This document shows, one piece after another, positions 11,809 to 19,255 of a DNA stretch of 64,000 nt. Every line of letters starts with the position of its first letter. Position 1 is the first letter of the stretch. The translations under genes and the position numbers were made by a program. The notes under the pieces are model-generated. The model saw only the letters and a program-made list of their open reading frames with translations, was not told where the DNA came from and searched no databases. The stretch comes from Terebella lapidaria. Lineage: Eukaryota > Annelida > Polychaeta > Terebellida > Terebellidae. Location of the stretch: positions 98,551,515 to 98,615,514 of the forward strand of contig OX424555.1 in assembly GCA_949152475.1 (NCBI GenBank), in the 5' to 3' direction.

Positions 11809-13092
11809 GTCACATGGGCAAATAATGGAAAAAAACTCAATCGGGTTGTTTGTGAGAAAAGTACTGTGAAAAACAAAACTAACAATTTCTTTCTCTCAAG
11901 TTTGAAACGTTGAACGTTCAGGCGATATTGAGGACTGTAATCAATTATTCTTCTTAATCGTAAGTGAAATTAATTAATGGCCCACTGAAATATGATGCCT
12001 ACAGACAAGTTTTCTGGAACACATTATATTCACTATTCATTATAAGTGCCAATATTCTGGGAGTTAGACATTACACAGTTTAGCAGTGCTCTGTCACTGG
12101 CACTTCGTCTGGTGTCGTTGATCCATATGTTACCACGCTGTAGGTATTCTGTATGATAATAAGCCTATGATCTTTGTGTAAATGTTCAACGAACTGCGGT
12201 TACGGAATCACCAATCGGCTATCAAGAATTGGTATGCCTACGCTAAAAGTGATGTAAAATTTTGGATACAGACTTTATGCAAACGTCCTTCTTCATACGT
12301 ACTAAGCTCAATTGTTTACTTCCTCTTACCAGGCTAGTTGCATGTCAAGTAGATTCGTGCATATATGTATTTTTGTTCTGAAGTGTTAAGTGACCACGCT
12401 TGCCTGCTGCTGAAGGTGTCATGTGTGTATTTTGAGAGTAGTACAGTCTTCGTTTAATACCCATGCTGTGCTTAGAATTGCTAGATGTGTATTGTTGTAC
12501 ATAACAGATTCATGTAAAAAGGAATTGGGATGACATTAGGAGACATTGAAACAATAAATTGTCCTGATATCGATCAGCGTGGCAAAACATACAACTACTG
12601 CATTACAATCGCCGAAATCATGACACACTATCATAAGATAACATGCCGTTAGATTGTTAAAATCATGACAGTGTTGATATTTGGTAAACATAACTCTCTA
12701 CCTGATGAGCTGTCTGGTATTAACAATCTCTTCAATCGTATAGGAAGTATTCTTGTTGGATTTGTTCCACATTCGTGACTGTTATTATTATATATAAAGG
12801 GTATGATCAAAGAGTTGGTGGCTATGAAGTGATGCCTTAATGCTGGTGATATCGAGAGCTTGTCCAAAGATAATGGTGATTGGTTTGTGTGTCATAGAAA
12901 GATGTCGTGGTCTGGCACTAATTTTATTCCCATGGGTTTTCGAAAAGTATGAAGTAGTTTTACTGAGTACGTGGCATTACGGTAAGTTTTTATCAAGCCT
13001 ATCTGGCCTTGAGATCGATACACTTATTCATACCTTTTCAAGAAAATCACTAACAGTTATCGGAAGCAAACACGCAGTTGGCAACAAAGATA
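11809..13092 (+). repeat. Module C, copy 1, middle part
   Basis: Continues the module after the foldback. 'Gggcaaataatgg' at about 11,815 corresponds to 'ggcaaataatga' at 23,132. The segment 12,530-13,092 aligns with 23,590-24,115, for example 'cctgatatcgatcagcgtgg' against 'cctgatatcgaaaagcatga'. The frame 12,840-13,103 runs into the next element and is not a gene. Confidence 0.7.
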
Positions 13093-13098
13093 TGTTGG
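13093..13098. repeat. Left target-site duplication TGTTGG
   Basis: TGTTGG immediately precedes the first base of the palindromic element and is repeated exactly at 18,779-18,784. A 6-bp duplication is the known hallmark of Polinton/Maverick integration. Confidence 0.9.
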
Positions 13099-13154
13099 AG
13101 TAGTAAGGACCCCCCTTTGAGTTTTTTTTGGAAAAACCCATGGTTTTTGCTATG

Positions 13155-13213
13155 GTTATATGATGTCACTTCCGGTTTTGGTTTCGGTGGTTATATGACG
13201 TCACTTCCGGTTT
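13155..13213 (+). promoter_or_regulatory. Duplicated CRE + ETS-like sites near left terminus
   Basis: Two copies of 'ggttatatgaYgtcacttcc', 34 bp apart, lie 56-115 bp from the element end. The second contains a perfect CRE palindrome TGACGTCA (13,196-13,203) joined to an ETS-like CTTCCGG. The first has TGATGTCA. Such pairs are common in animal and viral promoters. A role as an enhancer, a terminal promoter or a replication-linked site is inference. Confidence 0.5.
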
Positions 13214-13225
13214 CTGTTTAGGGTT

Positions 13226-13580
13226 CGTCATAACGTACCCGTAAATGTTTGAAAAATCATAACGTTCCCATAAATGTTTGAAAAATCATAACGTACAACC
13301 CATGATATGGAATATCATAACGCACCCATAAAAGTTTGGAAAATCATAACGGTACCATAAATGTTTGGAAAATCATAACGTTCCCATAAATGTTTGAAAA
13401 ATCATAACGTACCCATAAATGTCTGAAAAATCATAACGTACCCATTTATGTCTGGAAAATCTTAACGTACCCATGATTGTCTGAAAAATCATAATGCACC
13501 CAATTGTCTCAAAAAATCATAATGCACCCATAAATTATCGACAATCATTACACACCCATAAATGTTTTGAATATTATGAT
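13226..13580 (+). repeat. Subterminal array of twelve 28-29-bp repeats (left)
   Basis: The unit is approximately 'atcataacgtacccataaat' followed by 'gtttgaaaa', repeated about twelve times with 10-25% divergence and decaying toward the gene. The same array in mirror image is at 18,297-18,651. Arrays of this type next to a terminus can bind element-encoded proteins; nothing here proves that. Confidence 0.85.
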
Positions 13581-13723
13581 ATATATTTCAATACATTTTT
13601 ATTCACTTTATTGGTAAATTTTCTTTAACTTTGTTTTTACTATTTTTGTTTGATTTTTCCCTTTTTCAATCTATATTCAATCTGGAAAAAAATGAGTGAG
13701 TATATGACATTTTTACAGGGTTC

Positions 13724-13729
13724 TTTATT
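13724..13729 (-). terminator. Polyadenylation signal of the left ATPase gene
   Basis: AATAAA on the minus strand, 118 bases after the stop codon, followed by a T-rich stretch. Mirror of 18,148-18,153. Confidence 0.7.
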
Positions 13730-13846
13730 TCACAGTACACATTTACTATACATACAATTTCTACATACAATCAAAAGGCATGTGAAAAAGTACACATGCA
13801 CAATATACAGTTATCATGACAGATAGAGTGGGGTAGGGTTTTCTTC

Positions 13847-15766
13847 TCAATATTCAATGTCCTCATCCATGGAGTCCTCTTCTTCCGGCTGAACAACATC
13901 ATCAAAGAGATGATTGAGATTCTCCATGGACAAATTCAGTGCTTCCTCAAAGTTGGCTCCCCGTCCCATATATTTTTCCACAGCTTTCATGATTTCCGTG
14001 TGGATCATGCTTCTTTGCAACAAATGGTTCATCTTTACCATGGTTTTGTACATTTCCATCAACCCCATCTTCATTTCCAGTTTCGCCTCATCTTCGGGCA
14101 ACTCGGGTGTATATTCCATGACACGATGCAGCAGGTACTCAAAGGCCGTTTCGCATACCTCATGATCCTGGACTCCCTTGCATCCATTTTGGAACCAGCT
14201 TACGACTTGATCAAACCAGTCATGTTTCATCATGATAGCCATGTTAAGCGCATCTTTGAATGTAGCACCTCGCGCTCTGTATTCTTCAACCGCCTTTTCA
14301 ATTCCAGCATGAATCCGACTTCTCTGGAGCAGATGGATGCAATTTGCCACTCTCTGGTAGGTGTTAATCAATTCTTCTTTGATTTTTTGCGTGACCTCCT
14401 CTTCCGGCACTTCTTTTTCCTCAATTTCGCCCTGAACAGACTTCAGCATGCGTTTGAAGGCGCTTTCGTCCATTTTTCTGGGGAACTCGTCTTCCGATGA
14501 CTCGTCATCGTGTGCGGGACATCTCGGCAAGTGCATTTGTAGCTCATAGTTATTCGAAAACAGAGCTCCACAGCTGAAACATTTCATTGTCTTGTCCGAC
14601 TGCCATTCTAGAGATTTTGTATTACTTTGAGATGCTGCGGGTTGGCCCGAGGCTGGACTCTCGGATGACTGACTGTGAAGCGGGTTCGGTTGCAGGCGTT
14701 TATTTTCCTGCGTTGTCGGTTTCAGGTCCACGACAAGATGTCCGTAGGGCTCAGAGGTTGCGCTGTCGAACTCTTGAAGAAACTTTTGGGGGCAGGCGGG
14801 ATACATTTGCCTGGCCAGGGTCATGATTTGCTGCTGATCAATAGGGTTTCTGAACAGAGTCAGATAATGACAGTTTCTCCTCTGAGTCGGGTCCTTGCTG
14901 TAGTAGAGGTTCTGGTTCAAGCAAATGACGCTCAGGTTCCGATGGTGGCTCCCTTCCGTGAACAAGTCCGTGATTCTCGGATCCTTGGCGGAAATAGACA
15001 TGAGGTCGTCCAGGACGATGACGTTATTGTCCGTAGGTGAGACGAAGTCATCGGAATCCAGATTGATAGGTATCCCCTGTATGAACTGCACGGGAGGCTG
15101 CACACTAGACCTTACGATGTCGTAGAGGGGTTGCCATCTCTTGTACAGCCATATGATCCTGGTAGGGGCGGGGAATATTTGACCGGACTCCAAGAGGGAT
15201 TTTACCCAAGCCGTCTTCCCACACCCAGTAGGTCCTGACACGTTCAGGGTGAAGGGGTGTTGAAATACCAGGGGATCCATATAATTGACGGACCAGTGCT
15301 TTTGCTGCTGTGGCTGAGGCTGAGGCTGCCAAGCCTGTGGCTGTGGCTGAGGCTGAGGCTGAGGCTGAGGCTGTGGCTGAGGATGAGGCTGAGGCTGAGG
15401 CTGAGGCTGCCAAGGCTTTGGCTGAGCCTGAGGCTGAGGCTGAGGCTGTGGCTGCCAAGCCTGAGGCTGAGGCTGCCAAGCCTGAGGCTGAGGCTGCCAA
15501 GGCTGAGGCTGTGGCTGCTGAGGCTGAGGCTGCCAAGGCTTTGGCTGAGCCTGAGGCTGAGGCTGAGGCTGTGGCTGCCAAGCCTGAGGCTGAGGCTGCC
15601 AAGCCTGCTGCCAAGCCTGAGGCTGAGGCTGCCAAGGCTGAGGCTGTGGCTGAGGCTGAGGCTGTGGCTGTGGCTGCGATGGATAATCCATATGGTGCAA
15701 TTTTTGATGTCTTTTCAGGTCTTGCTTCCAATTATATGTCTTGTGGCAGAGAGCACAAGAATTCAT
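13847..15766 (-). CDS. Polinton-type FtsK/HerA DNA-packaging ATPase, left copy (639 aa)
   Basis: Predicted to drive DNA into a Polinton virion. Domains in order: C2H2 finger at residues 4-24 (C-x2-C-x12-H-x3-H); Pro/Gln/Trp repeat linker to about 155; ATPase core with Walker A GPTGCGKT (178-185), Walker B VIVLDD (249-254) and the family segment FTEGSHHRNLSVICLNQN. A C2HC finger (C-x2-C-x12-H-x3-C, from about 396) and an acidic stretch follow. Two copies of a helical repeat come next, LLQRSRIHAGIEKAVEEY and LLQRSMIHTEIMKAVEKY, and an acidic tail. The ATG has A at -3. A TATAAAAG box lies 54 bp upstream and AATAAA follows the stop. The linker is 22 codons longer than in the right copy, and residue 359 is Q where the right copy has R337. 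No intron is needed. The neighbour upstream on the same strand is the small spacer ORF, probably the original gene order. Confidence 0.85.
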   Translation of the reverse strand: MNSCALCHKTYNWKQDLKRHQKLHHMDYPSQPQPQPQPQPQPQPWQPQPQAWQQAWQPQPQAWQPQPQPQPQAQPKPWQPQPQQPQPQPWQPQPQAWQPQPQAWQPQPQPQPQAQPKPWQPQPQPQPHPQPQPQPQPQPQPQPQAWQPQPQPQQQKHWSVNYMDPLVFQHPFTLNVSGPTGCGKTAWVKSLLESGQIFPAPTRIIWLYKRWQPLYDIVRSSVQPPVQFIQGIPINLDSDDFVSPTDNNVIVLDDLMSISAKDPRITDLFTEGSHHRNLSVICLNQNLYYSKDPTQRRNCHYLTLFRNPIDQQQIMTLARQMYPACPQKFLQEFDSATSEPYGHLVVDLKPTTQENKRLQPNPLHSQSSESPASGQPAASQSNTKSLEWQSDKTMKCFSCGALFSNNYELQMHLPRCPAHDDESSEDEFPRKMDESAFKRMLKSVQGEIEEKEVPEEEVTQKIKEELINTYQRVANCIHLLQRSRIHAGIEKAVEEYRARGATFKDALNMAIMMKHDWFDQVVSWFQNGCKGVQDHEVCETAFEYLLHRVMEYTPELPEDEAKLEMKMGLMEMYKTMVKMNHLLQRSMIHTEIMKAVEKYMGRGANFEEALNLSMENLNHLFDDVVQPEEEDSMDEDIEY

Positions 15767-15819
15767 GTTGCCTCTTCAACGTCTCTTCTTCGAATGATAG
15801 TTCCTAGCTGATATTGCCA

Positions 15820-15827
15820 CTTTTATA
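15820..15827 (-). promoter_or_regulatory. TATA box of the left ATPase gene
   Basis: TATAAAAG on the minus strand, 54 bp before the start codon at 15,766, would place a transcription start about 25 bases before the ATG. It lies in the unique spacer, so only the left ATPase copy owns it. Confidence 0.65.
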
Positions 15828-15855
15828 CTCTTCAGGACCACTTTTGTTGTATACT

Positions 15856-16050
15856 TCAAAATGATGTCTTCCCTTGCTTGATCAGCAACTTGGCCCGTTC
15901 CACAGTCTGTTGTGTGGGTGTGACTAACTTTACCACTACTTTTTCTGTCTTGTCCGCCTTTTCATTGACAGTGTGGCTCTTTTTTTCTTTCTTTTCCTGT
16001 TGATATTTCTTCCAGGCATCCACTGCGGGAAGGTACGGCTTGAGGGGCAT
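15856..16050 (-). CDS. Small basic protein of the spacer (64 aa), unknown function
   Basis: I do not recognise this protein. The ATG at 16,050 opens a frame that starts MPLKPYLPAVDAWKKYQQ. It continues through a strongly basic Lys/Glu stretch and ends QTVERAKLLIKQGKTSF. It has about 17 lysines and no membrane segment. It is supported by its own CCAAT and TATA sequences upstream, by a stop 89 bp before the left ATPase start, and by lying on the same strand as that gene. This suggests it is the gene that naturally precedes the ATPase in the parental Polinton. A longer frame in the same phase runs back into the right arm, but that part is only the antisense of the repeat linker. It could be a minor virion or DNA-binding protein; this is speculative. 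Confidence 0.5.
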   Translation of the reverse strand: MPLKPYLPAVDAWKKYQQEKKEKKSHTVNEKADKTEKVVVKLVTPTQQTVERAKLLIKQGKTSF

Positions 16051-16102
16051 GTTGATCCTTCGACGTCCGAAATGCGAATGAGGAAAGAGCTCAGTACAAA
16101 GA

Positions 16103-16145
16103 CTTATATAGTTTTCTCCTTCAAAACGCTCGATTCTGATTGGTC
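16103..16145 (-). promoter_or_regulatory. CCAAT and TATA boxes before the small ORF
   Basis: On the minus strand GACCAATC (16,138-16,145) lies 27 bp upstream of CTATATAAG (16,103-16,111), which is 53 bp before the ATG at 16,050. On the plus strand the same site reads TATATAG, 66-74 bp before the right ATPase start, so it might serve both directions. Confidence 0.55.
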
Positions 16146-16176
16146 CATTCGAATGGGGTGACGTTGAAGAGGCAAC

Positions 16177-18030
16177 ATGAATTCTTGTGCTCTCTGCCAC
16201 AAGACATATAATTGGAAGCAAGACCTGAAAAGACATCAAAAATTGCACCATATGGATTATCCATCGCAGCCACAGCCACAGCCTCAGCCTCAGCCACAGC
16301 CTCAGCCTTGGCAGCCTCAGCCTAAGGCTTGGCAGCCTCAGCCTCAGCAGCCACAGCCTCAGCCTTGGCAGCCTCAGCCTCAGGCTTGGCAGCCTCAGCC
16401 TCAGGCTTGGCAGCCACAGCCTCAGCCTCAGCCTCAGGCTCAGCCAAAGCCTTGGCAGCCTCAGCCTCAGCCTCAGCCTCAGCCTCATCCTCAGCCACAG
16501 CCTCAGCCTCAGCCTCAGCCTCAGCCTCAGCCACAGCCACAGGCTTGGCAGCCTCAGCCTCAGCCACAGCAGCAAAAGCACTGGTCCGTCAATTATATGG
16601 ATCCCCTGGTATTTCAACACCCCTTCACCCTGAACGTGTCAGGACCTACTGGGTGTGGGAAGACGGCTTGGGTAAAATCCCTCTTGGAGTCCGGTCAAAT
16701 ATTCCCCGCCCCTACCAGGATCATATGGCTGTACAAGAGATGGCAACCCCTCTACGACATCGTAAGGTCTAGTGTGCAGCCTCCTGTGCAGTTCATACAG
16801 GGGATACCTATCAATCTGGATTCCGATGACTTCGTCTCACCTACGGACAATAACGTCATCGTCCTGGACGACCTCATGTCTATTTCCGCCAAGGATCCGA
16901 GAATCACGGACTTGTTCACGGAAGGGAGCCACCATCGGAACCTGAGCGTCATTTGCTTGAACCAGAACCTCTACTACAGCAAGGACCCGACTCAGAGGAG
17001 AAACTGTCATTATCTGACTCTGTTCAGAAACCCTATTGATCAGCAGCAAATCATGACCCTGGCCAGGCAAATGTATCCCGCCTGCCCCCAAAAGTTTCTT
17101 CAAGAGTTCGACAGCGCAACCTCTGAGCCCTACGGACATCTTGTCGTGGACCTGAAACCGACAACGCAGGAAAATAAACGCCTGCGACCGAACCCGCTTC
17201 ACAGTCAGTCATCCGAGAGTCCAGCCTCGGGCCAACCCGCAGCATCTCAAAGTAATACAAAATCTCTAGAATGGCAGTCGGACAAGACAATGAAATGTTT
17301 CAGCTGTGGAGCTCTGTTTTCGAATAACTATGAGCTACAAATGCACTTGCCGAGATGTCCCGCACACGATGACGAGTCATCGGAAGACGAGTTCCCCAGA
17401 AAAATGGACGAAAGCGCCTTCAAACGCATGCTGAAGTCTGTTCAGGGCGAAATTGAGGAAAAAGAAGTGCCGGAAGAGGAGGTCACGCAAAAAATCAAAG
17501 AAGAATTGATTAACACCTACCAGAGAGTGGCAAATTGCATCCATCTGCTCCAGAGAAGTCGGATTCATGCTGGAATTGAAAAGGCGGTTGAAGAATACAG
17601 AGCGCGAGGTGCTACATTCAAAGATGCGCTTAACATGGCTATCATGATGAAACATGACTGGTTTGATCAAGTCGTAAGCTGGTTCCAAAATGGATGCAAG
17701 GGAGTCCAGGATCATGAGGTATGCGAAACGGCCTTTGAGTACCTGCTGCATCGTGTCATGGAATATACACCCGAGTTGCCCGAAGATGAGGCGAAACTGG
17801 AAATGAAGATGGGGTTGATGGAAATGTACAAAACCATGGTAAAGATGAACCATTTGTTGCAAAGAAGCATGATCCACACGGAAATCATGAAAGCTGTGGA
17901 AAAATATATGGGACGGGGAGCCAACTTTGAGGAAGCACTGAATTTGTCCATGGAGAATCTCAATCATCTCTTTGATGATGTTGTTCAGCCGGAAGAAGAG
18001 GACTCCATGGATGAGGACATTGAATATTGA
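16177..18030 (+). CDS. Polinton-type FtsK/HerA DNA-packaging ATPase, right copy (617 aa)
   Basis: Same protein as the left copy. C2H2 finger at residues 4-24; PQ/WQPQPQA repeat linker 30-133; ATPase core from His135 with Walker A 156-163 and Walker B 227-232. GSHHRN is at 250-255 and the NQN sensor-like segment at 262-264. C2HC finger 374-394; acidic cluster; helical repeats 453-487 and 557-592; acidic C terminus. Only the core of roughly 230 residues matches the usual Polinton ATPase; the fingers and the duplicated helices are additions as far as I know. The gene retains the shared leader but not the TATAAAAG box of the left copy, so its promoter is uncertain. The polyadenylation signal is intact. 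Orientation is outward toward the right terminus. Confidence 0.85.
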   Translation: MNSCALCHKTYNWKQDLKRHQKLHHMDYPSQPQPQPQPQPQPQPWQPQPKAWQPQPQQPQPQPWQPQPQAWQPQPQAWQPQPQPQPQAQPKPWQPQPQPQPQPHPQPQPQPQPQPQPQPQPQAWQPQPQPQQQKHWSVNYMDPLVFQHPFTLNVSGPTGCGKTAWVKSLLESGQIFPAPTRIIWLYKRWQPLYDIVRSSVQPPVQFIQGIPINLDSDDFVSPTDNNVIVLDDLMSISAKDPRITDLFTEGSHHRNLSVICLNQNLYYSKDPTQRRNCHYLTLFRNPIDQQQIMTLARQMYPACPQKFLQEFDSATSEPYGHLVVDLKPTTQENKRLRPNPLHSQSSESPASGQPAASQSNTKSLEWQSDKTMKCFSCGALFSNNYELQMHLPRCPAHDDESSEDEFPRKMDESAFKRMLKSVQGEIEEKEVPEEEVTQKIKEELINTYQRVANCIHLLQRSRIHAGIEKAVEEYRARGATFKDALNMAIMMKHDWFDQVVSWFQNGCKGVQDHEVCETAFEYLLHRVMEYTPELPEDEAKLEMKMGLMEMYKTMVKMNHLLQRSMIHTEIMKAVEKYMGRGANFEEALNLSMENLNHLFDDVVQPEEEDSMDEDIEY

Positions 18031-18147
18031 GAAGAAAACCCTACCCCACTCTATCTGTCATGATAACTGTATATTGTGCATGTGTACTTTTTCACATGCC
18101 TTTTGATTGTATGTAGAAATTGTATGTATAGTAAATGTGTACTGTGA

Positions 18148-18153
18148 AATAAA
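18148..18153 (+). terminator. Polyadenylation signal of the right ATPase gene
   Basis: AATAAA 118 bases after the stop codon, mirror image of the left site. Confidence 0.7.
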
Positions 18154-18296
18154 GAACCCTGTAAAAATGTCATATACTCACTCATTTTTTTCCAGATTGA
18201 ATATAGATTGAAAAAGGGAAAAATCAAACAAAAATAGTAAAAACAAAGTTAAAGAAAATTTACCAATAAAGTGAATAAAAATGTATTGAAATATAT

Positions 18297-18651
18297 ATCA
18301 TAATATTCAAAACATTTATGGGTGTGTAATGATTGTCGATAATTTATGGGTGCATTATGATTTTTTGAGACAATTGGGTGCATTATGATTTTTCAGACAA
18401 TCATGGGTACGTTAAGATTTTCCAGACATAAATGGGTACGTTATGATTTTTCAGACATTTATGGGTACGTTATGATTTTTCAAACATTTATGGGAACGTT
18501 ATGATTTTCCAAACATTTATGGTACCGTTATGATTTTCCAAACTTTTATGGGTGCGTTATGATATTCCATATCATGGGTTGTACGTTATGATTTTTCAAA
18601 CATTTATGGGAACGTTATGATTTTTCAAACATTTACGGGTACGTTATGACG
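18297..18651 (-). repeat. Subterminal array of twelve 28-29-bp repeats (right)
   Basis: Exact mirror of 13,226-13,580 as far as I compared. Even the irregular units (such as the one with 'acaacccatgatatgg' in the left arm) are conserved in order. Confidence 0.85.
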
Positions 18652-18663
18652 AACCCTAAACAG

Positions 18664-18722
18664 AAACCGGAAGTGACGTCATATAACCACCGAAACCAAA
18701 ACCGGAAGTGACATCATATAAC
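18664..18722 (-). promoter_or_regulatory. Duplicated CRE + ETS-like sites near right terminus
   Basis: Mirror of 13,155-13,213: CCGGAAGTGACGTCA and CCGGAAGTGACATCA, 34 bp apart. Confidence 0.5.
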
Positions 18723-18778
18723 CATAGCAAAAACCATGGGTTTTTCCAAAAAAAACTCAAAGGGGGGTCCTTACTACT

Positions 18779-18784
18779 TGTTGG
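18779..18784. repeat. Right target-site duplication TGTTGG
   Basis: Exact repeat of 13,093-13,098, abutting the last base (CCTTACTACT) of the element. Confidence 0.9.
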
Positions 18785-18898
18785 GTCCAATAAAGGTCAT
18801 CGGAGTACGGAACTCGAAATCAACATGTTGTATAAATATAATGGTGTATATTGAGACTGGAATGACCATATACGGGCATCATGAGTTTCCTTAATTAA
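18785..18898 (+). repeat. Module C, copy 1, last part
   Basis: 'Gtccaataaaggtcatcgga' corresponds to 'gctcaataaggtcatctgag' at 24,124-24,143 and continues to the following hairpin. Confidence 0.6.
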
Positions 18899-19255
18899 GG
18901 AATAATGTATAGATTTGGAGTAATTGTCGCACAATAAACTTCGAGGGCAAGGTGATATGGTCCCGAGACGCCGAAGGCGTCGAGGGCTATATCACCTGTC
19001 CCGAGAAGTTTATTTTGCAGACAATTACGACAAATCTATACATTATTTCTATTCTAACATGGTAAATGACTGTTAGGAAATAAACGTCACCATGGCTACA
19101 CACGTTTGTTGCGGTCATGACGTTTTTGTAGGCCGTTGCTCCTGGAAACGAAATCTGATATAGGCCCTAGGGCCATATATTATCAACTGATATAACACCT
19201 TTTGAAATGACTGAAATGCTAAGAGCCCTCTGACGTCACCATGTTAGAATAGTTC
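18899..19255. repeat. Hairpin element with GC-rich loop
   Basis: 18,899-19,050 is an imperfect palindrome: 'ataatgtatagatttg' near 18,902 pairs with 'caaatctatacattat' near 19,031. Its tip contains the perfect hairpin GACGCCGAAGGCGTC (18,966-18,980). Just outside, ATTCTAACATGG (19,051-19,062) is repeated inverted as CCATGTTAGAAT (19,241-19,252). The MITE may therefore extend to 19,255. A TGACGTCA lies at about 19,231. Confidence 0.6.

Larger units (their letters stand above)
13099..15783 (-). repeat. Left arm of the palindrome (2,685 bp)
   Basis: From the terminus inward: CRE/ETS-like pair, twelve 28-bp repeats, polyadenylation signal, complete ATPase gene, then 17 bases of shared leader ending at 15,783. 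Outside the Pro/Gln repeat the only difference I found from the right arm is T at 14,691 against G at 17,186 (complement considered). Confidence 0.9.
13099..18778. mobile_element. Palindromic Polinton/Maverick-derived element carrying two packaging-ATPase genes
   Basis: The 5,680-bp element begins AGTAGTAAGG and ends CCTTACTACT between TGTTGG duplications. Apart from a spacer of 376 bp (15,784-16,159) it is one inverted repeat. Coordinates of matching bases sum to 31,877 from the termini through the ATPase core, so there are no indels there. The sum becomes 31,943 beyond the repeat linker, a 66-bp length difference. The uninterrupted paralogue at about 24,110-24,145 shows the empty site. Family knowledge: Polintons have 5'-AG termini, 6-bp duplications and an A32/FtsK-HerA-like ATPase. 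Integrase, protein-primed polymerase, protease and capsid genes are all absent, so this is non-autonomous. The structure suggests a copy-back replication product of one end; that part is inference. Confidence 0.85.
16160..18778 (+). repeat. Right arm of the palindrome (2,619 bp)
   Basis: Inverted copy of 13,099-15,783. It begins with the leader 'gacgttgaagaggcaac' before the ATG. Just inside the junction an 8-bp CATTCGAA occurs on both sides at nearly the same distance, which may be the microhomology used at the copy-back join. Confidence 0.9.

Noticed and set aside
13226-13580. CRISPR-like short repeats
   Set aside because: Units are tandem with no spacers and lie at a transposon end.
13910-14500. 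196-codon and 83-codon frames opposite the ATPase C terminus (also 17,377-17,967)
   Set aside because: Shadows of the real gene on the other strand. They have no known motif.
15105-15811. Long open frames of 165-208 codons (Ala/Glu-rich, Leu/Arg-rich, Ala/Ser-rich) across the ATPase linker on both strands
   Set aside because: They are alternative readings of the Pro/Gln repeat, whose regular codons leave all frames open. They lack any domain and mirror each other in the two arms.
16051-16620. N-terminal extension of the small spacer ORF to 254 codons
   Set aside because: The extension is antisense to the right ATPase leader and linker. The ATG at 16,050 follows a TATA box at the right distance.
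13099-18778. Two independent Polinton insertions head to head
   Set aside because: Only the outer ends carry the target-site duplication. There is no terminus or duplication in the centre, and the paralogous site shows a single insertion point.
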